A stretch of DNA of 64,000 nucleotides from Altericroceibacterium indicum (GCF_009828105.1 NZ_WTYQ01000006.1:98632-162631), one strand, 5' to 3'; shown: positions 26,853-35,962, counted from the first letter of the stretch. The notes: generated by a model not told the origin, from the letters alone. Translations and numbers: made by a program.

Positions 26853-28511
26853 ATGACAACCACTTTTTCTGCCCCAGTTCTCATTGTAGGCGCTGGCCCG
26901 GTCGGCCTTTGCCTGGCCCTCGATCTTGCTGGCCGTGGGATCAATTCGATTATCGCTGAACGCAATCCTGCGGGCGCGAATGATACGGTCCGCTGCAATC
27001 ACGTCTCGTCACGAACCATGGAGACATTCCGGCGACTGGGATTTGCCGATGAAGTTCGCGCCGTCGGGTTGCCGGACGATTATCCCAATGATGTGGTCGT
27101 GCGCACCAGAGCCACCGGCCGTGAATTGACCCGCATTCCCATCCCATGCCGCCGCGACCGGTTCACCGTTACCGACGTTCCCGATGGCTGGTGGCCCACG
27201 CCCGAACCACCGCACCGCGTAAACCAGCTATTCTTCGAACCGATCCTGTTCGAACGAGCACAGGCCAATCCGCATATCAGCATCCTCAACGATCTTGATG
27301 TTCAAAACGTCACCCAGGACACGGGTCAGGTCCATGCCCAGGCGACCGATCTCAAGACTGGCGAACCGGTCCATCTGACAGGGCAGTTCCTGATCGGCTG
27401 CGATGGCGGGGCCTCCAGCATTCGCCGTCAGATCGGGGCAAAACTGGAAGGCGATGCGGTCATCCAGCAAGTGCAATCGACCTATTTTCGCGCGCCTGAA
27501 CTGCTCAAATCCATCCCCACTGAACGGGCCTGGATGAGCTATCTCTATATTGGCGAGCGGGCCGGGAATCTGGTGGCGATTGACGGGGTCGAGACCTGGC
27601 TGCTCCATAATTACCTGCTGCCGGATGAGCCGGATTTTGACGCTGTTGATCGCGACAAATGCCTGCGTGCCCTGCTCGGAGTTGATGAGAGCTTCGAATA
27701 TGAAGTGCTGCGCCAGGAAGACTGGACTGGACGCCGGCTCGTGGCCGACCGTTTCCGGCAGGACCGGGTCTTCATCTGTGGAGATTCTGCCCATATCTGG
27801 GTGCCTTACGCCGGATATGGAATGAATACCGGCATTGCCGATGCCATGAACCTGTCCTGGTTGCTGGCCGCTCACCTCAATGGATGGGGCTCGCAGAACA
27901 TCCTCGATGCCTATGAAGCGGAGCGCTGGCCTATTACCGATCAGGTATCGCGCTTCGCGATGAACCACGCCCAGAAGGCGATTTCAGAACGGATCAACAT
28001 CCCCCTCGAAATCGACGATGATGGCCCCGAAGGCGAGGTGCTACGTGCCAAAATCGGCAAGGATTCCTATGAATTGCATGTCCAGCAATTTGCCTGCGCT
28101 GGCCTGAACTTCGGCTATTTCTATCCCGCATCGCCCCTGATTGCTTATGATGACGGCGAGGCACCTTCCTACACGATCAATGAATATACACCCTCGACCG
28201 TGCCCGGTTGCCGGACACCGCATCTGTGGCTGCCCGGGGGGCACTCCCTGTATGACCAGCTCGGGCCAGAATACACGCTGCTGCGCTTCGATCGCGAGAT
28301 TGATATTGCGCCACTGCAACAGGCGGCGAGTGCGGCGAATGTTCCTCTTTCTGTGCTGGATATAGAGGTGAGCGAACTACCCGAACCCTATTGTCACACG
28401 CTGCTGCTGAACCGGCCGGATCATCATGTGGCGTGGCGCGGCAATGCTCTGCCCGACAGGCCGGAAGAGCTGATCGCCCTCATAACCGGCGCAGGCTCAC
28501 CCAAACAGTAA
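26853..28511 (+). CDS. FAD-dependent aromatic monooxygenase (phenol/MhpA-type hydroxylase)
   Basis: A 552-residue class A flavoprotein hydroxylase that adds oxygen to a phenolic ring using NAD(P)H and O2. The N-terminal dinucleotide motif is IVGAGPVGLCLALDLAGRG (near residues 10-29). FLIGCDGGASSIRRQ is the DG region. FICGDSAHIWVPYAGYGMNT (near 303-322) is the second FAD motif with a conserved GMNTGI-type end. The C-terminal extension (about 400-552) is thioredoxin-like, as in phenol hydroxylase and MhpA. The start at 26853 has GGAGAGG 5 nt upstream. The probable substrate is an aromatic acid or phenol from the upstream steps; the exact ring position cannot be read. Ring-cleavage genes are absent from the window. 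Confidence 0.88.
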   Translation: MTTTFSAPVLIVGAGPVGLCLALDLAGRGINSIIAERNPAGANDTVRCNHVSSRTMETFRRLGFADEVRAVGLPDDYPNDVVVRTRATGRELTRIPIPCRRDRFTVTDVPDGWWPTPEPPHRVNQLFFEPILFERAQANPHISILNDLDVQNVTQDTGQVHAQATDLKTGEPVHLTGQFLIGCDGGASSIRRQIGAKLEGDAVIQQVQSTYFRAPELLKSIPTERAWMSYLYIGERAGNLVAIDGVETWLLHNYLLPDEPDFDAVDRDKCLRALLGVDESFEYEVLRQEDWTGRRLVADRFRQDRVFICGDSAHIWVPYAGYGMNTGIADAMNLSWLLAAHLNGWGSQNILDAYEAERWPITDQVSRFAMNHAQKAISERINIPLEIDDDGPEGEVLRAKIGKDSYELHVQQFACAGLNFGYFYPASPLIAYDDGEAPSYTINEYTPSTVPGCRTPHLWLPGGHSLYDQLGPEYTLLRFDREIDIAPLQQAASAANVPLSVLDIEVSELPEPYCHTLLLNRPDHHVAWRGNALPDRPEELIALITGAGSPKQ

Positions 28512-28582
28512 CAGGCACCGTCCCCATTGGCAGCAACCGCAAAATAGCGGCACCTTTGGGCATTCTTGGAGAGGAAACATCA

Positions 28583-30256
28583 ATGCAAGTTGGACGACGA
28601 AATTTCTTGGCAGGCCTCACTGCCCCGATCTTACTGGGAAGTACGGGATGCACCACGTCGCGCCTTCTTGCAGATGGTGGGGCAACGACTATGGCCCGCA
28701 CTCGCTATGGCCCGGTTATCGGCAAAGTCGAACAGGGCGCACTGGCCTTCAAGGGCATTCCATATGGGGCACCGACCAGCGGGAGCGGCCGGTTCATGCC
28801 CCCTACGCCCCCGCAGCCATGGAGCACCCCGCTGCGCGCCTTCGATTATGGGCCGACTGCCCCGCAGAGCGATCCGCAAGACGCTCTGGAATCGGGAGCT
28901 GCCGACGCCCGCGAAAGCGAAGATTGCCTGACCCTCAATGTCTGGACTCCCTCCCTCAACGATCAGCGCAAACGCCCGGTCATGGTCTGGCTCCACGGCG
29001 GCGGCCTGTGGCGCTTGTCGGCAGCGGGAGACTATCAGGCAGGAACGCATCTGGCAGCCCATAGCGATGTTGTCATGGTCAGCCCCAATCACCGGCTCAA
29101 CGTGTTGGCTCACGCTTATCTCGACGAATATGATCCAGCTTTTGCAGGGTCCTCCAGTGCAGGAATGCTCGATCTGGTGCTGGCGCTCAAATGGGTGCGC
29201 GACAATATCGAGGAATTTGGCGGTGATCCGGACAATGTGACTATTTTTGGCCAGTCCGGCGGGGGACAGAAAGTGTCCTTCCTGATGGCGATGCCCGCCG
29301 CGGCAGGCCTGTTCCATAAGGCCATCATCCAGAGCGGCCCGGCCCCGCTTGCGCTTGAAAAACCCTATGCCCGTGAATTAAGCGCAAGATTGCTCACTTT
29401 ACTGGACATTCCGAAGAACCGGGTGCGCGATATTCAGAATGTGCCGCTTGATGCGATCATGCGGGCCTATTACCAGATTTTTGAAGAGCTGGGCGGCTTC
29501 GGTGTCATGGGAGTGATTCAGGATTTCGCTCCGGTCGTCGATGATGTGGCGCTGCCGCAGCATCCCTTCTGGAACGGGGCCTCCCCCCTATCGCGCGATG
29601 TTCCGCTGATGATCGGCTGCACCCGCACCGAAATGACCGAGTATTTCCTGGCCAGCAACCCCGGCGCGGCCAAGCGGGATTTTGCGGCAGTGACTGCTCA
29701 GCTGGAGCCTGTTTTTGGCATGCAGGCACCCGCAGTCGTGGCCCACTATCGCGCCACCCACCCCACAGCGAGCCCGTGGGAAGTGGATGCACTGATCCGG
29801 TCCGACTGGCCAACCCGGCTGTTCACCCAACGCATTGCAGATGAGCAGGTCAAATTGGGGGGCGCACCGGTCTGGATGTACCGGATGGACTGGCAGACGA
29901 CTGCGCGTGACGGATTGTTAATGTCGCCCCACGCAATTGACATCCCCTTCGTGCTGGACACGGTCGGCACCGAACCGGTCGAGCCCGGTCAGTTGGCCGA
30001 ACAGCAGCGTATGATGCAGCAGATGAACAATGCGTGGGTGTCCTTTGCCCGCAACGGCAATCCGCAAAACAAATATATTCCACCATGGCAGCCCTATAAT
30101 TCCACGTCGCGGCCAACGATGATCTTCAATCTGCACAGCCACATGGCCAACGATCCAGACGGATCAGATCTTGCTTTCCTGAAAAAAGACCTCGCCAATT
30201 TAGAGGTCGTCGCGGGTGGTGTCACCCATCCCCCCGTATTGGAGAAGTCTTCATGA
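28583..30256 (+). CDS. Type B carboxylesterase, Tat-exported lipoprotein
   Basis: A 557-residue serine esterase of the para-nitrobenzyl esterase/cholinesterase family. The N-terminus has both a twin-arginine motif (GRRNFLAGL) and a lipobox (LGSTGC), so it should be a Tat-exported lipoprotein. Domain landmarks: AFKGIPYGAP, ESEDCLTLNVWTPS (family signature), WLHGGGLWRL (oxyanion hole), nucleophile GQSGGG (the usual form is GESAGG), and SPHAIDIPFVLDT with the catalytic His. The start at 28583 has GGAGAGGAAA upstream. Its stop overlaps the next ATG by 4 nt. It likely splits an ester of the imported substrate in the envelope. Confidence 0.9.
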   Translation: MQVGRRNFLAGLTAPILLGSTGCTTSRLLADGGATTMARTRYGPVIGKVEQGALAFKGIPYGAPTSGSGRFMPPTPPQPWSTPLRAFDYGPTAPQSDPQDALESGAADARESEDCLTLNVWTPSLNDQRKRPVMVWLHGGGLWRLSAAGDYQAGTHLAAHSDVVMVSPNHRLNVLAHAYLDEYDPAFAGSSSAGMLDLVLALKWVRDNIEEFGGDPDNVTIFGQSGGGQKVSFLMAMPAAAGLFHKAIIQSGPAPLALEKPYARELSARLLTLLDIPKNRVRDIQNVPLDAIMRAYYQIFEELGGFGVMGVIQDFAPVVDDVALPQHPFWNGASPLSRDVPLMIGCTRTEMTEYFLASNPGAAKRDFAAVTAQLEPVFGMQAPAVVAHYRATHPTASPWEVDALIRSDWPTRLFTQRIADEQVKLGGAPVWMYRMDWQTTARDGLLMSPHAIDIPFVLDTVGTEPVEPGQLAEQQRMMQQMNNAWVSFARNGNPQNKYIPPWQPYNSTSRPTMIFNLHSHMANDPDGSDLAFLKKDLANLEVVAGGVTHPPVLEKSS

Positions 30257-31461
30257 AACCCTTGTTCAACATGTTCGCCGGCATTCTTCTTACCGGAACC
30301 ATGATGGGGGCCGCCCATGCGCAGGAAGCACAAAGCGGGCCATCGGAAGCGGTCATGAAATATCGCGAGCGGATGTTCGATGAGGCGGTGCGCCCCCTCG
30401 CCAATCGCACCATGGATCTGATGTTCAACACTGTACCGGTAGAAGCAGGCGATAAGCCCTCGCCACTGCCTGTCAGCCTCGCCCCGCTCAACTTCACCTA
30501 TGAAGTGGACGGCAAGGTTCATCAGGGGAGCGATGCCATTGATAATACCTTTGCCGATGCTCTGCTCATCATAAAGCATGGCACAGTCGTCTTCGAAGGC
30601 AATTTCAACCGATCGACACCAGAGACACGGTACAATTCCTATTCCATGGCAAAATCGCTCAATGCCATCATGATCGGGCTGGCCGTAAAGGAAGGGCTGA
30701 TCAGGTCAGTGACCGATCAGGTGACGCACTATATCCCCGAACTCAAAGGGACCGGATATGATGGCGTGACCATTCGGGATCTGATGGAAATGCGTTCCGG
30801 CATTGCCTGGGACGAAAATTTCTTCAAACCCGGCACCTCAGCCTACAACGCCCATGTCGCCTCCTGGGTCGAGGAACGCGCACGCTACACGGATGCTGCC
30901 CTCATCACCAAGCGGGAACATGCTCCTGGCACTTTCAATCGGTATAACAGTCTGGATGCAGGCGTCGCAGGCTGGGTGGTGGAGCGCGCCGCCGGAATAC
31001 CGGTCAGCACGTTCCTGTCCACCAGACTGTGGAAACCCGCAGGGATGGAGGCCGATGCTTTTTATGTCATCGACGGCCCGCCGGGAATCGGCAGAGAGTT
31101 CACGGCCGGGGGCTTCAATGCCGTATTGCGGGATTATGGCAGGCTGGGGCTGATGATGCTAAACCACGGCCACGCAAACGGCACAGGCTTCCTGCCCGAA
31201 GGTTTCGTCGACAATCTCAGCCATGACATCACCACCGAACCGAGTGAGGATGGATTGGGATATGGCTGGTTCTGGTGGACGGTGCCAGGCACCCATGCCT
31301 TCACGGCGCTGGGTGGCGAAGGGCAATTCATCTATGTCGATCCCGATACTGATACCGTCATCGTCAAGATGAGCCACGGCCCCGTCGGGCCGGAAGCGGA
31401 CCCGGTCCTGCGCGAGGAACTGGCTTTCATGGCCGCCGCATCCCAATGGGATGGCCATTAA
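30253..31461 (+). CDS. Secreted serine hydrolase, paralogue of the one at 16039
   Basis: A 402-residue exported member of the class C beta-lactamase/NylB-like superfamily. The signal peptide ends at AHAQE (near residue 25). Motifs: SYSMAKSL (SxxK), RYNSLDAGVAGWVVERAAG (second motif with the NylB-like spacing), and GGEGQFIYVDPDT near the C-terminus. It aligns along its whole length with the 16039 product (PLNFTYE, VTHYIPELKGT, IRDLMEMRSG). The start ATG overlaps the esterase stop (ATGA), which shows translational coupling. A joint role in ester or amide breakdown is inferred. A large stem-loop follows at 31536. Confidence 0.88.
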   Translation: MKPLFNMFAGILLTGTMMGAAHAQEAQSGPSEAVMKYRERMFDEAVRPLANRTMDLMFNTVPVEAGDKPSPLPVSLAPLNFTYEVDGKVHQGSDAIDNTFADALLIIKHGTVVFEGNFNRSTPETRYNSYSMAKSLNAIMIGLAVKEGLIRSVTDQVTHYIPELKGTGYDGVTIRDLMEMRSGIAWDENFFKPGTSAYNAHVASWVEERARYTDAALITKREHAPGTFNRYNSLDAGVAGWVVERAAGIPVSTFLSTRLWKPAGMEADAFYVIDGPPGIGREFTAGGFNAVLRDYGRLGLMMLNHGHANGTGFLPEGFVDNLSHDITTEPSEDGLGYGWFWWTVPGTHAFTALGGEGQFIYVDPDTDTVIVKMSHGPVGPEADPVLREELAFMAAASQWDGH

Positions 31462-31535
31462 GTCGAACGGACGACAGGCCTGATCCGGCCACCCTCAAGA
31501 CCCATGATGAACGATGGCACCGGAAAGCAGCCATC

Positions 31536-31581
31536 GATCGCCCTCTGCTGAAAATCCTGCGATCTTGAGCAGGGGGCGATC
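31536..31581. repeat. Inverted repeat closing the catabolic cluster
   Basis: Arms 31536-31549 and 31568-31581 (GATCGCCCTCTGCT / AGCAGGGGGCGATC), 14 bp with one wobble pair and an 18-nt loop. It lies 75 nt after the last cluster gene and could end or stabilise its mRNA. There is no T-run. Confidence 0.5.
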
Positions 31582-31731
31582 AAAAGAAGAGCAAATAGTG
31601 CCCAGCTATGGGCAAACATGTATTGCAGCAATATTTTGTTCCCTTTTGGTGGCCGTTTCTTCATTTTCCAGCACTCTATTCAGACTCTGTTTCAAAATAG
31701 CGCGGCATACCGCTGTCAAAGGGGAATGATG

Positions 31732-32451
31732 ATGGAAAAATCAGCCATGAACGACATGCGGTGGATACCACTTGGCGCCGCCGCGATCCTTGCTCTCGGT
31801 GTGATTGCTGGCGGCTATCTGATGGGCAATGGCTTGGTGCGGGCCAATAAAGCAGAGCGGTCCGTCACCGTGCGCGGCCTTGCGGAACGCGATGTCACGG
31901 CAGATCTCGCCACATGGACGCTGACCTATTCCGAACAGGGCATGAATCTGCAACAGGTGCAGGCCGATATTGACCGCGATACGAACACGATCCGCGCCTA
32001 TTTCAAAACTCTGGGCTTTCCCGATGATGCGCTGCAACCGGCAGGTGCGGGGGTCAATCAGATGATCCAGAATGGCGTGCAGACCTATACGATCAATCAA
32101 CGCCTGCAATTCCGCACGACCGATATTGCCAGGGCGCAAAAGGCTGTGGCGGATCAATTCGATCTCGTGCGTAAAGGCGTGGTGCTGCAGGAAGGCTCCG
32201 GCATGACCTACAGCTTCACCAAACTGAACGCGATCAAGCCCGAAATGGTCGCCCTTGCCACCCGTGATGCCCGCGCGGCAGCCGAACAATTCGCCAAGGA
32301 CAGTGACACGGCCGTCGGCGGGATCAAGAACGCCACCCAAGGCTATTTCTCCATCAGCTCGCGCGATGGCGATCAGGCAGGCTATGGCGTGGCCGATACA
32401 CCGTTCAAAAAGGTTCGGGTCGTCACCACAGTAAATTTCTATCTCGACTGA
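31732..32451 (+). CDS. SIMPL domain (DUF541) protein, membrane-anchored
   Basis: A 239-residue periplasmic protein with one N-terminal membrane anchor (about residues 10-32) followed by the SIMPL domain. The family landmarks VTVRGLAERDVTADLATWTL and a C-terminal VRVVTTVNFYLD beta strand are visible. SIMPL proteins (E. coli YggE type) are linked to oxidative or envelope stress; the mechanism is not settled. Three ATGs in a row (31726, 31729, 31732) follow AAGGGG; the third has the best spacing (7 nt). Confidence 0.85.
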   Translation: MEKSAMNDMRWIPLGAAAILALGVIAGGYLMGNGLVRANKAERSVTVRGLAERDVTADLATWTLTYSEQGMNLQQVQADIDRDTNTIRAYFKTLGFPDDALQPAGAGVNQMIQNGVQTYTINQRLQFRTTDIARAQKAVADQFDLVRKGVVLQEGSGMTYSFTKLNAIKPEMVALATRDARAAAEQFAKDSDTAVGGIKNATQGYFSISSRDGDQAGYGVADTPFKKVRVVTTVNFYLD

Positions 32452-32477
32452 CCCCGCCTCGCTGAGGCGTTGTAAAA

Positions 32478-32509
32478 GCCATGGCGCCTCCCCATTAGAG
32501 CGCCATGGC
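32478..32509 (+). promoter_or_regulatory. Stem-loop enclosing the start codon of the next MFS gene
   Basis: Perfect 10-bp arms GCCATGGCGC (32478-32487) and GCGCCATGGC (32500-32509), 12-nt loop. The ATG at 32505 lies inside the right arm, and no clear ribosome site precedes it. It may hold translation low. It is only a structural candidate. Confidence 0.4.
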
Positions 32510-33716
32510 CCATCCTCCCCGCAGTGCAGCATCGAGCGCCTCCACCCTCTCCGGCTTCACCATCCTTTTGATGTCGGTGGCCTGTGGCGCCATGGTGGCC
32601 AACCTCTATTATGCGCAGACATTGCTGGAAATCATTGGCCCGGAAGTGGGAATGTCCACCGGGATGGCCGGGCTTATCACCACCCTCACCCAGCTGGGCT
32701 ATGGGCTTGGACTGATTCTCATCGTTCCGCTGGCCGATTTATTCGAAAATCGCCGTCTGGTGCTGATCTCCACCGGGATGACGATAGTGGGCTGCCTTGG
32801 CATTGCGCTGTCCAACAACGCCGCCACTTTCCTTATCGCTTCCATCATCACCGGTGTGGGTGCCACGGGTGCGCAAGTGCTGGTGCCTTTGGCATCGCAT
32901 CTCGCCGCCCCTGAACGACAGGGCCGCGTCGTGGGCACGGTGATGAGCGGGCTGCTGTTCGGGATTATGTTGTCCCGCCCGCTCGCCAGCTTTCTGGCTG
33001 GCAGTTTTGGCTGGCGGACAACCTTCTTTGCCTCATCCGCCCTGCTGGCGGTGATCGGGATTGCGCTGTTCATCGCCTGCCCCCGGCGCGAACCGGCGGG
33101 GGGCATGTCCTATCGCCGGGTTCTGGCATCAACCTTCGGCCAGCTCGCCCGTTTCAGAGTGGTGCGGATGCGGGCCTTTTATCAAGCCTCGATGTTTGCC
33201 GCTTTCAACCTGTTCTGGACGGCCGCCCCGATGACATTGATCCATGATTTCGGGCTTGGCCATACCGCTATCGGGGCTTTTGCGCTGGCGGGTGCAGGGG
33301 GCGCTCTGGTGGCACCCCTGGCCGGATGGCTGGCCGATCACCGCCTGACACGGCCTGCCAGCCTGGGTTCGCTCATTCTTCTAACCGCAGGATTCCTTCT
33401 GGCAGACTGGACCGTTGCCGCCGCCAGTATCATCGGTTTCACCATCATGGCGGTGGTGATCGATTCTGCCGTGCAGATCAATCAGATCACCGGCCAGAAA
33501 CTGATCTTCTCGCTCGATCCCGAAGCCCGGGGCCGCATCAATGCCTCTTACATGGCGGTGATGTTCGTCTTTGGCGCGATGGGCTCGGTGATCGGTTCCA
33601 CCAGTTTCGAAGCCGGGGGCTGGAGCCTGTCTGCTATGGTGGGCGCAGCCATCGGGCTGATAGCGATCGGTATCTATCTGCTGGCAGATAAGGGCGCGAG
33701 CGAATTGCCCGCCTGA
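32505..33716 (+). CDS. MFS transporter, multidrug/sugar-efflux type
   Basis: A 403-residue MFS protein with 12 predicted segments. The first, GAMVANLYYAQTLLEIIGPE (near residues 30-49), and LTQLGYGLGLILIVPLADLF are typical of the YnfM/AraJ-like efflux branch (COG2814). The loop motif is weak (ADLFENRRLV), and the second-half copy is GWLADHRLTRPAS. The ATG at 32505 lacks a good ribosome site and is locked in a stem-loop. The substrate is unknown. It stands alone between the SIMPL gene and the isomerase gene. Confidence 0.85.
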   Translation: MAHPPRSAASSASTLSGFTILLMSVACGAMVANLYYAQTLLEIIGPEVGMSTGMAGLITTLTQLGYGLGLILIVPLADLFENRRLVLISTGMTIVGCLGIALSNNAATFLIASIITGVGATGAQVLVPLASHLAAPERQGRVVGTVMSGLLFGIMLSRPLASFLAGSFGWRTTFFASSALLAVIGIALFIACPRREPAGGMSYRRVLASTFGQLARFRVVRMRAFYQASMFAAFNLFWTAAPMTLIHDFGLGHTAIGAFALAGAGGALVAPLAGWLADHRLTRPASLGSLILLTAGFLLADWTVAAASIIGFTIMAVVIDSAVQINQITGQKLIFSLDPEARGRINASYMAVMFVFGAMGSVIGSTSFEAGGWSLSAMVGAAIGLIAIGIYLLADKGASELPA

Positions 33717-33824
33717 CGATTTTCTATTGCGGCGCAATTCTAGTGTCTACCCTTCGCTCTTCGCATGTGCAATATTCTCACATCGACTGCGCAAATCATC
33801 CGATGCAGGCTAGAGGAATATTGC

Positions 33825-34655
33825 GTGAAGCTATCTACTAAGAGCGTCGGAAAAATCTGGGGCCGCACGCAATTGCCTGCGCCTTTTGGGGATACGGGCG
33901 GACAGCGGATTGGTGAAATCTGGTTTGAACCACCTGCCGCACTGCCACAATTGCTGGGGAAGTACATTTTCACCAGCGACAAGCTTTCGGTACAGGTTCA
34001 TCCCTCCGATGCACAGACGCAGGCCCTTGGACTGGGAAATCAGGGCAAGGAAGAATGCTGGCTGGTGATTGATGCTGAGCCGGGAGCAGTTCTGGGCGTT
34101 GGTTTCAAGCAGGGTCTGGATGGCAAGACCATGCGCGCCGCTGCGTTGGATGGCTCAATTGAAGATATGCTGGAATGGCATCCGGTCGAGGCGGGCGATT
34201 TCTTCTATATTCCCGCCAACACCGTTCATGCGATTGGTGGCGGAATCAGCCTGATCGAAATGCAGCAGAACAGCGATATTACCTATCGCCTATATGATTA
34301 TGGCCGCCCGCGCGAATTGCATCTCGATGAAGCGGCAGCCGTGGCCCAATTGCAGCGCTATGATGAAAGTCTGCACAAGCGCATATCATTGGAAAACAGC
34401 GTTAATCTGGTGAACGGCCCCTATTTCCGGCTCGATCAGATCGCCGGGGAGCCAGGCAGGGAAACGGCGCAGCATTACACCGCGCCCTTCCTCATCATGC
34501 CGACCCGCCAACCTGTCGATGTGGCGGGTGAACAGATCATGCCGGGTGAATGTGCGCTGGCCGAAAGCCTTGATGAAATACGCTTTTCGCCAGATGGCGT
34601 TTGCCTGTTGGCCATGCCGCTGACGGCACCTGAAACACAGGGAGAGCCCTTATAA
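33825..34655 (+). CDS. manA: Type I mannose-6-phosphate isomerase
   Basis: Interconverts fructose-6-phosphate and mannose-6-phosphate at the entry to GDP-mannose synthesis. It is a cupin-fold zinc enzyme. Zinc-site blocks are VQVHPSDAQTQ (QxH), GKEECWLVI (Glu) and NTVHAIGGGISLIEMQQNSDITYRLYDY, quoted here in parts as NTVHAIGGG and QQNSDITYRLYDYGR. At 276 residues it is of the short bacterial kind. The GTG start at 33825 has GAGG 8 nt upstream; an in-frame ATG at 33765 would add 20 unlikely residues. It is the natural partner of the single-domain manC at 10.5 kb. It ends at a terminator. Confidence 0.92.
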   Translation: MKLSTKSVGKIWGRTQLPAPFGDTGGQRIGEIWFEPPAALPQLLGKYIFTSDKLSVQVHPSDAQTQALGLGNQGKEECWLVIDAEPGAVLGVGFKQGLDGKTMRAAALDGSIEDMLEWHPVEAGDFFYIPANTVHAIGGGISLIEMQQNSDITYRLYDYGRPRELHLDEAAAVAQLQRYDESLHKRISLENSVNLVNGPYFRLDQIAGEPGRETAQHYTAPFLIMPTRQPVDVAGEQIMPGECALAESLDEIRFSPDGVCLLAMPLTAPETQGEPL

Positions 34656-34657
34656 TC

Positions 34658-34684
34658 AAAGCATACTTAGCCTTAGTATGCTTT
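34658..34684 (+). terminator. Stem-loop after manA
   Basis: A perfect 10-bp stem AAAGCATACT / AGTATGCTTT, 7-nt loop, starting 2 nt after the stop codon. The T-run is short (TTT within the arm). Confidence 0.6.
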
Positions 34685-34760
34685 CCATATTTGGTAAATG
34701 CGAACTCTCTGATAGTCTTGCCTTCGGGCGGGGAACGCCTGGCATCAGGAGTGTGATATT

Positions 34761-34997
34761 ATGAAAGCGACTTGGATTATTGGTCTGGCTATTCTGGCGA
34801 CTGGCATCTCGGCGTGTTCAGGCACGGAAGAAGACGCGAAGAAGAGCGTGGCGGTAAGTGATACAAGCGAGGAAGCGGCGCCTGCAACCGACATGACAGA
34901 CGCTGTTCCGGCTGATGGCACGATGGCCGCAACGCCTGCGGACACGACTGCCGACACCTCTACACCAACCGACGAGCCGACACCGGCAAGCACGTAA
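34761..34997 (+). CDS. Small Thr/Ala/Asp-rich lipoprotein
   Basis: A 78-residue protein with a signal peptide and lipobox TGISAC (Cys at residue 19). The mature part is low complexity, rich in Thr, Ala, Asp and Pro, and acidic. It has no recognisable domain. Likely an envelope lipoprotein of unknown role. A strong stem-loop follows it. I do not recognise a family. Confidence 0.7.
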   Translation: MKATWIIGLAILATGISACSGTEEDAKKSVAVSDTSEEAAPATDMTDAVPADGTMAATPADTTADTSTPTDEPTPAST

Positions 34998-35011
34998 ACG
35001 CATCCGGAAAT

Positions 35012-35050
35012 GGCAGGGTAAGCGGCGCTTGATGAACCGCTGACCCTGCC
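35012..35050. terminator. Stem-loop between convergent lipoprotein and rimK genes
   Basis: 14-bp arms (GGCAGGGTAAGCGG / CCGCTGACCCTGCC, 35012-35025 and 35037-35050) with one mismatch and an 11-nt loop. TGTGTTT follows on the plus strand. Confidence 0.7.
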
Positions 35051-35056
35051 TGTGTT

Positions 35057-35962
35057 TCACCCCTTGCCGCGTGTCGCGGTTTTGCCGGGCTGGGAATGCT
35101 GTTCGATAAATTCGATGATCTTGCCGGCGATATCCTTGCCGGTGGCCTTTTCAATGCCTTCAAGGCCGGGCGAGCTGTTCACTTCCATAATCACCGGCCC
35201 ATGATTGCTGCGGAGCAAATCCACGCCGCACACATTGAGGCCCATGCGCTTGGCCGCGCGCAAGGCGGTGGAGCGTTCTTCAGGCGTAATCTTGATCAGT
35301 TCGGCACTGCCCCCGCGGTGGAGGTTGGAGCGGAAATCATCGGCCGCCCCTGTCCGTTTCATCGAAGCGATCACCTTGCCGCCCACCACCAGCACGCGAA
35401 TATCGGTGCCGCCAGCTTCCTTGATGAATTCCTGCACCAGAATATTCACATTGGCCCCGCGAAAGGCTTCGATCACGGATTTGGCTGACTTCTCAGTCTC
35501 ACCCAGCACCACGCCAATGCCTTGCGTGCCTTCCAGCAGTTTGATGACCACCGGCGCCCCGCCAGCCATGCGGATCACATCGTCGGTCTGCTTGGGATCA
35601 TGCGCAAAGGCCGTGACCGGCAGGCCAAGGCCGGCCTTGGCGAGGATCTGCATACTGCGCAATTTGTCGCGGCTGCGGCCAATGGCCACGCTTTCATTCA
35701 GCGGCCACACACCCATCATTTCAAACTGGCGGAGCACCGCCAGCCCGTAGAAGGTGATGGAGGCCCCGATCCGCGGGATCACCGCATCATAAACGCCCAG
35801 CTTTTCGCCATTATAATAGGCTTCCGGGCGGTGCGATGTAATGTTGAGCGTGACGCGCAAGGTGTTGAGAATATCCACCTCATGCCCGCGCGCCTGTGCC
35901 GCCTCAACCAGGCGCTGATGCGAATAGAGATTGGCGTTGCGCGCCAAAATGGCAATTTTCAT
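35057..35962 (-). CDS. rimK: RimK-type ATP-grasp ligase (ribosomal S6 L-glutamyl ligase)
   Basis: A 301-residue ATP-grasp enzyme that adds glutamate residues to the C-terminus of ribosomal protein S6. The N-terminal domain ([18 protein letters not shown]) and ATP-grasp core are clear: [13 protein letters not shown], the [20 protein letters not shown] region, [18 protein letters not shown], and metal-binding [17 protein letters not shown]. It overlaps the RimB-like gene by 4 nt (ATGA), so the two are co-translated. In the Pseudomonas RimABK system RimB is a protease that trims RpsF; a similar pairing is likely here. No rimA is seen. Confidence 0.93.
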   Translation of the reverse strand: MKIAILARNANLYSHQRLVEAAQARGHEVDILNTLRVTLNITSHRPEAYYNGEKLGVYDAVIPRIGASITFYGLAVLRQFEMMGVWPLNESVAIGRSRDKLRSMQILAKAGLGLPVTAFAHDPKQTDDVIRMAGGAPVVIKLLEGTQGIGVVLGETEKSAKSVIEAFRGANVNILVQEFIKEAGGTDIRVLVVGGKVIASMKRTGAADDFRSNLHRGGSAELIKITPEERSTALRAAKRMGLNVCGVDLLRSNHGPVIMEVNSSPGLEGIEKATGKDIAGKIIEFIEQHSQPGKTATRGKG

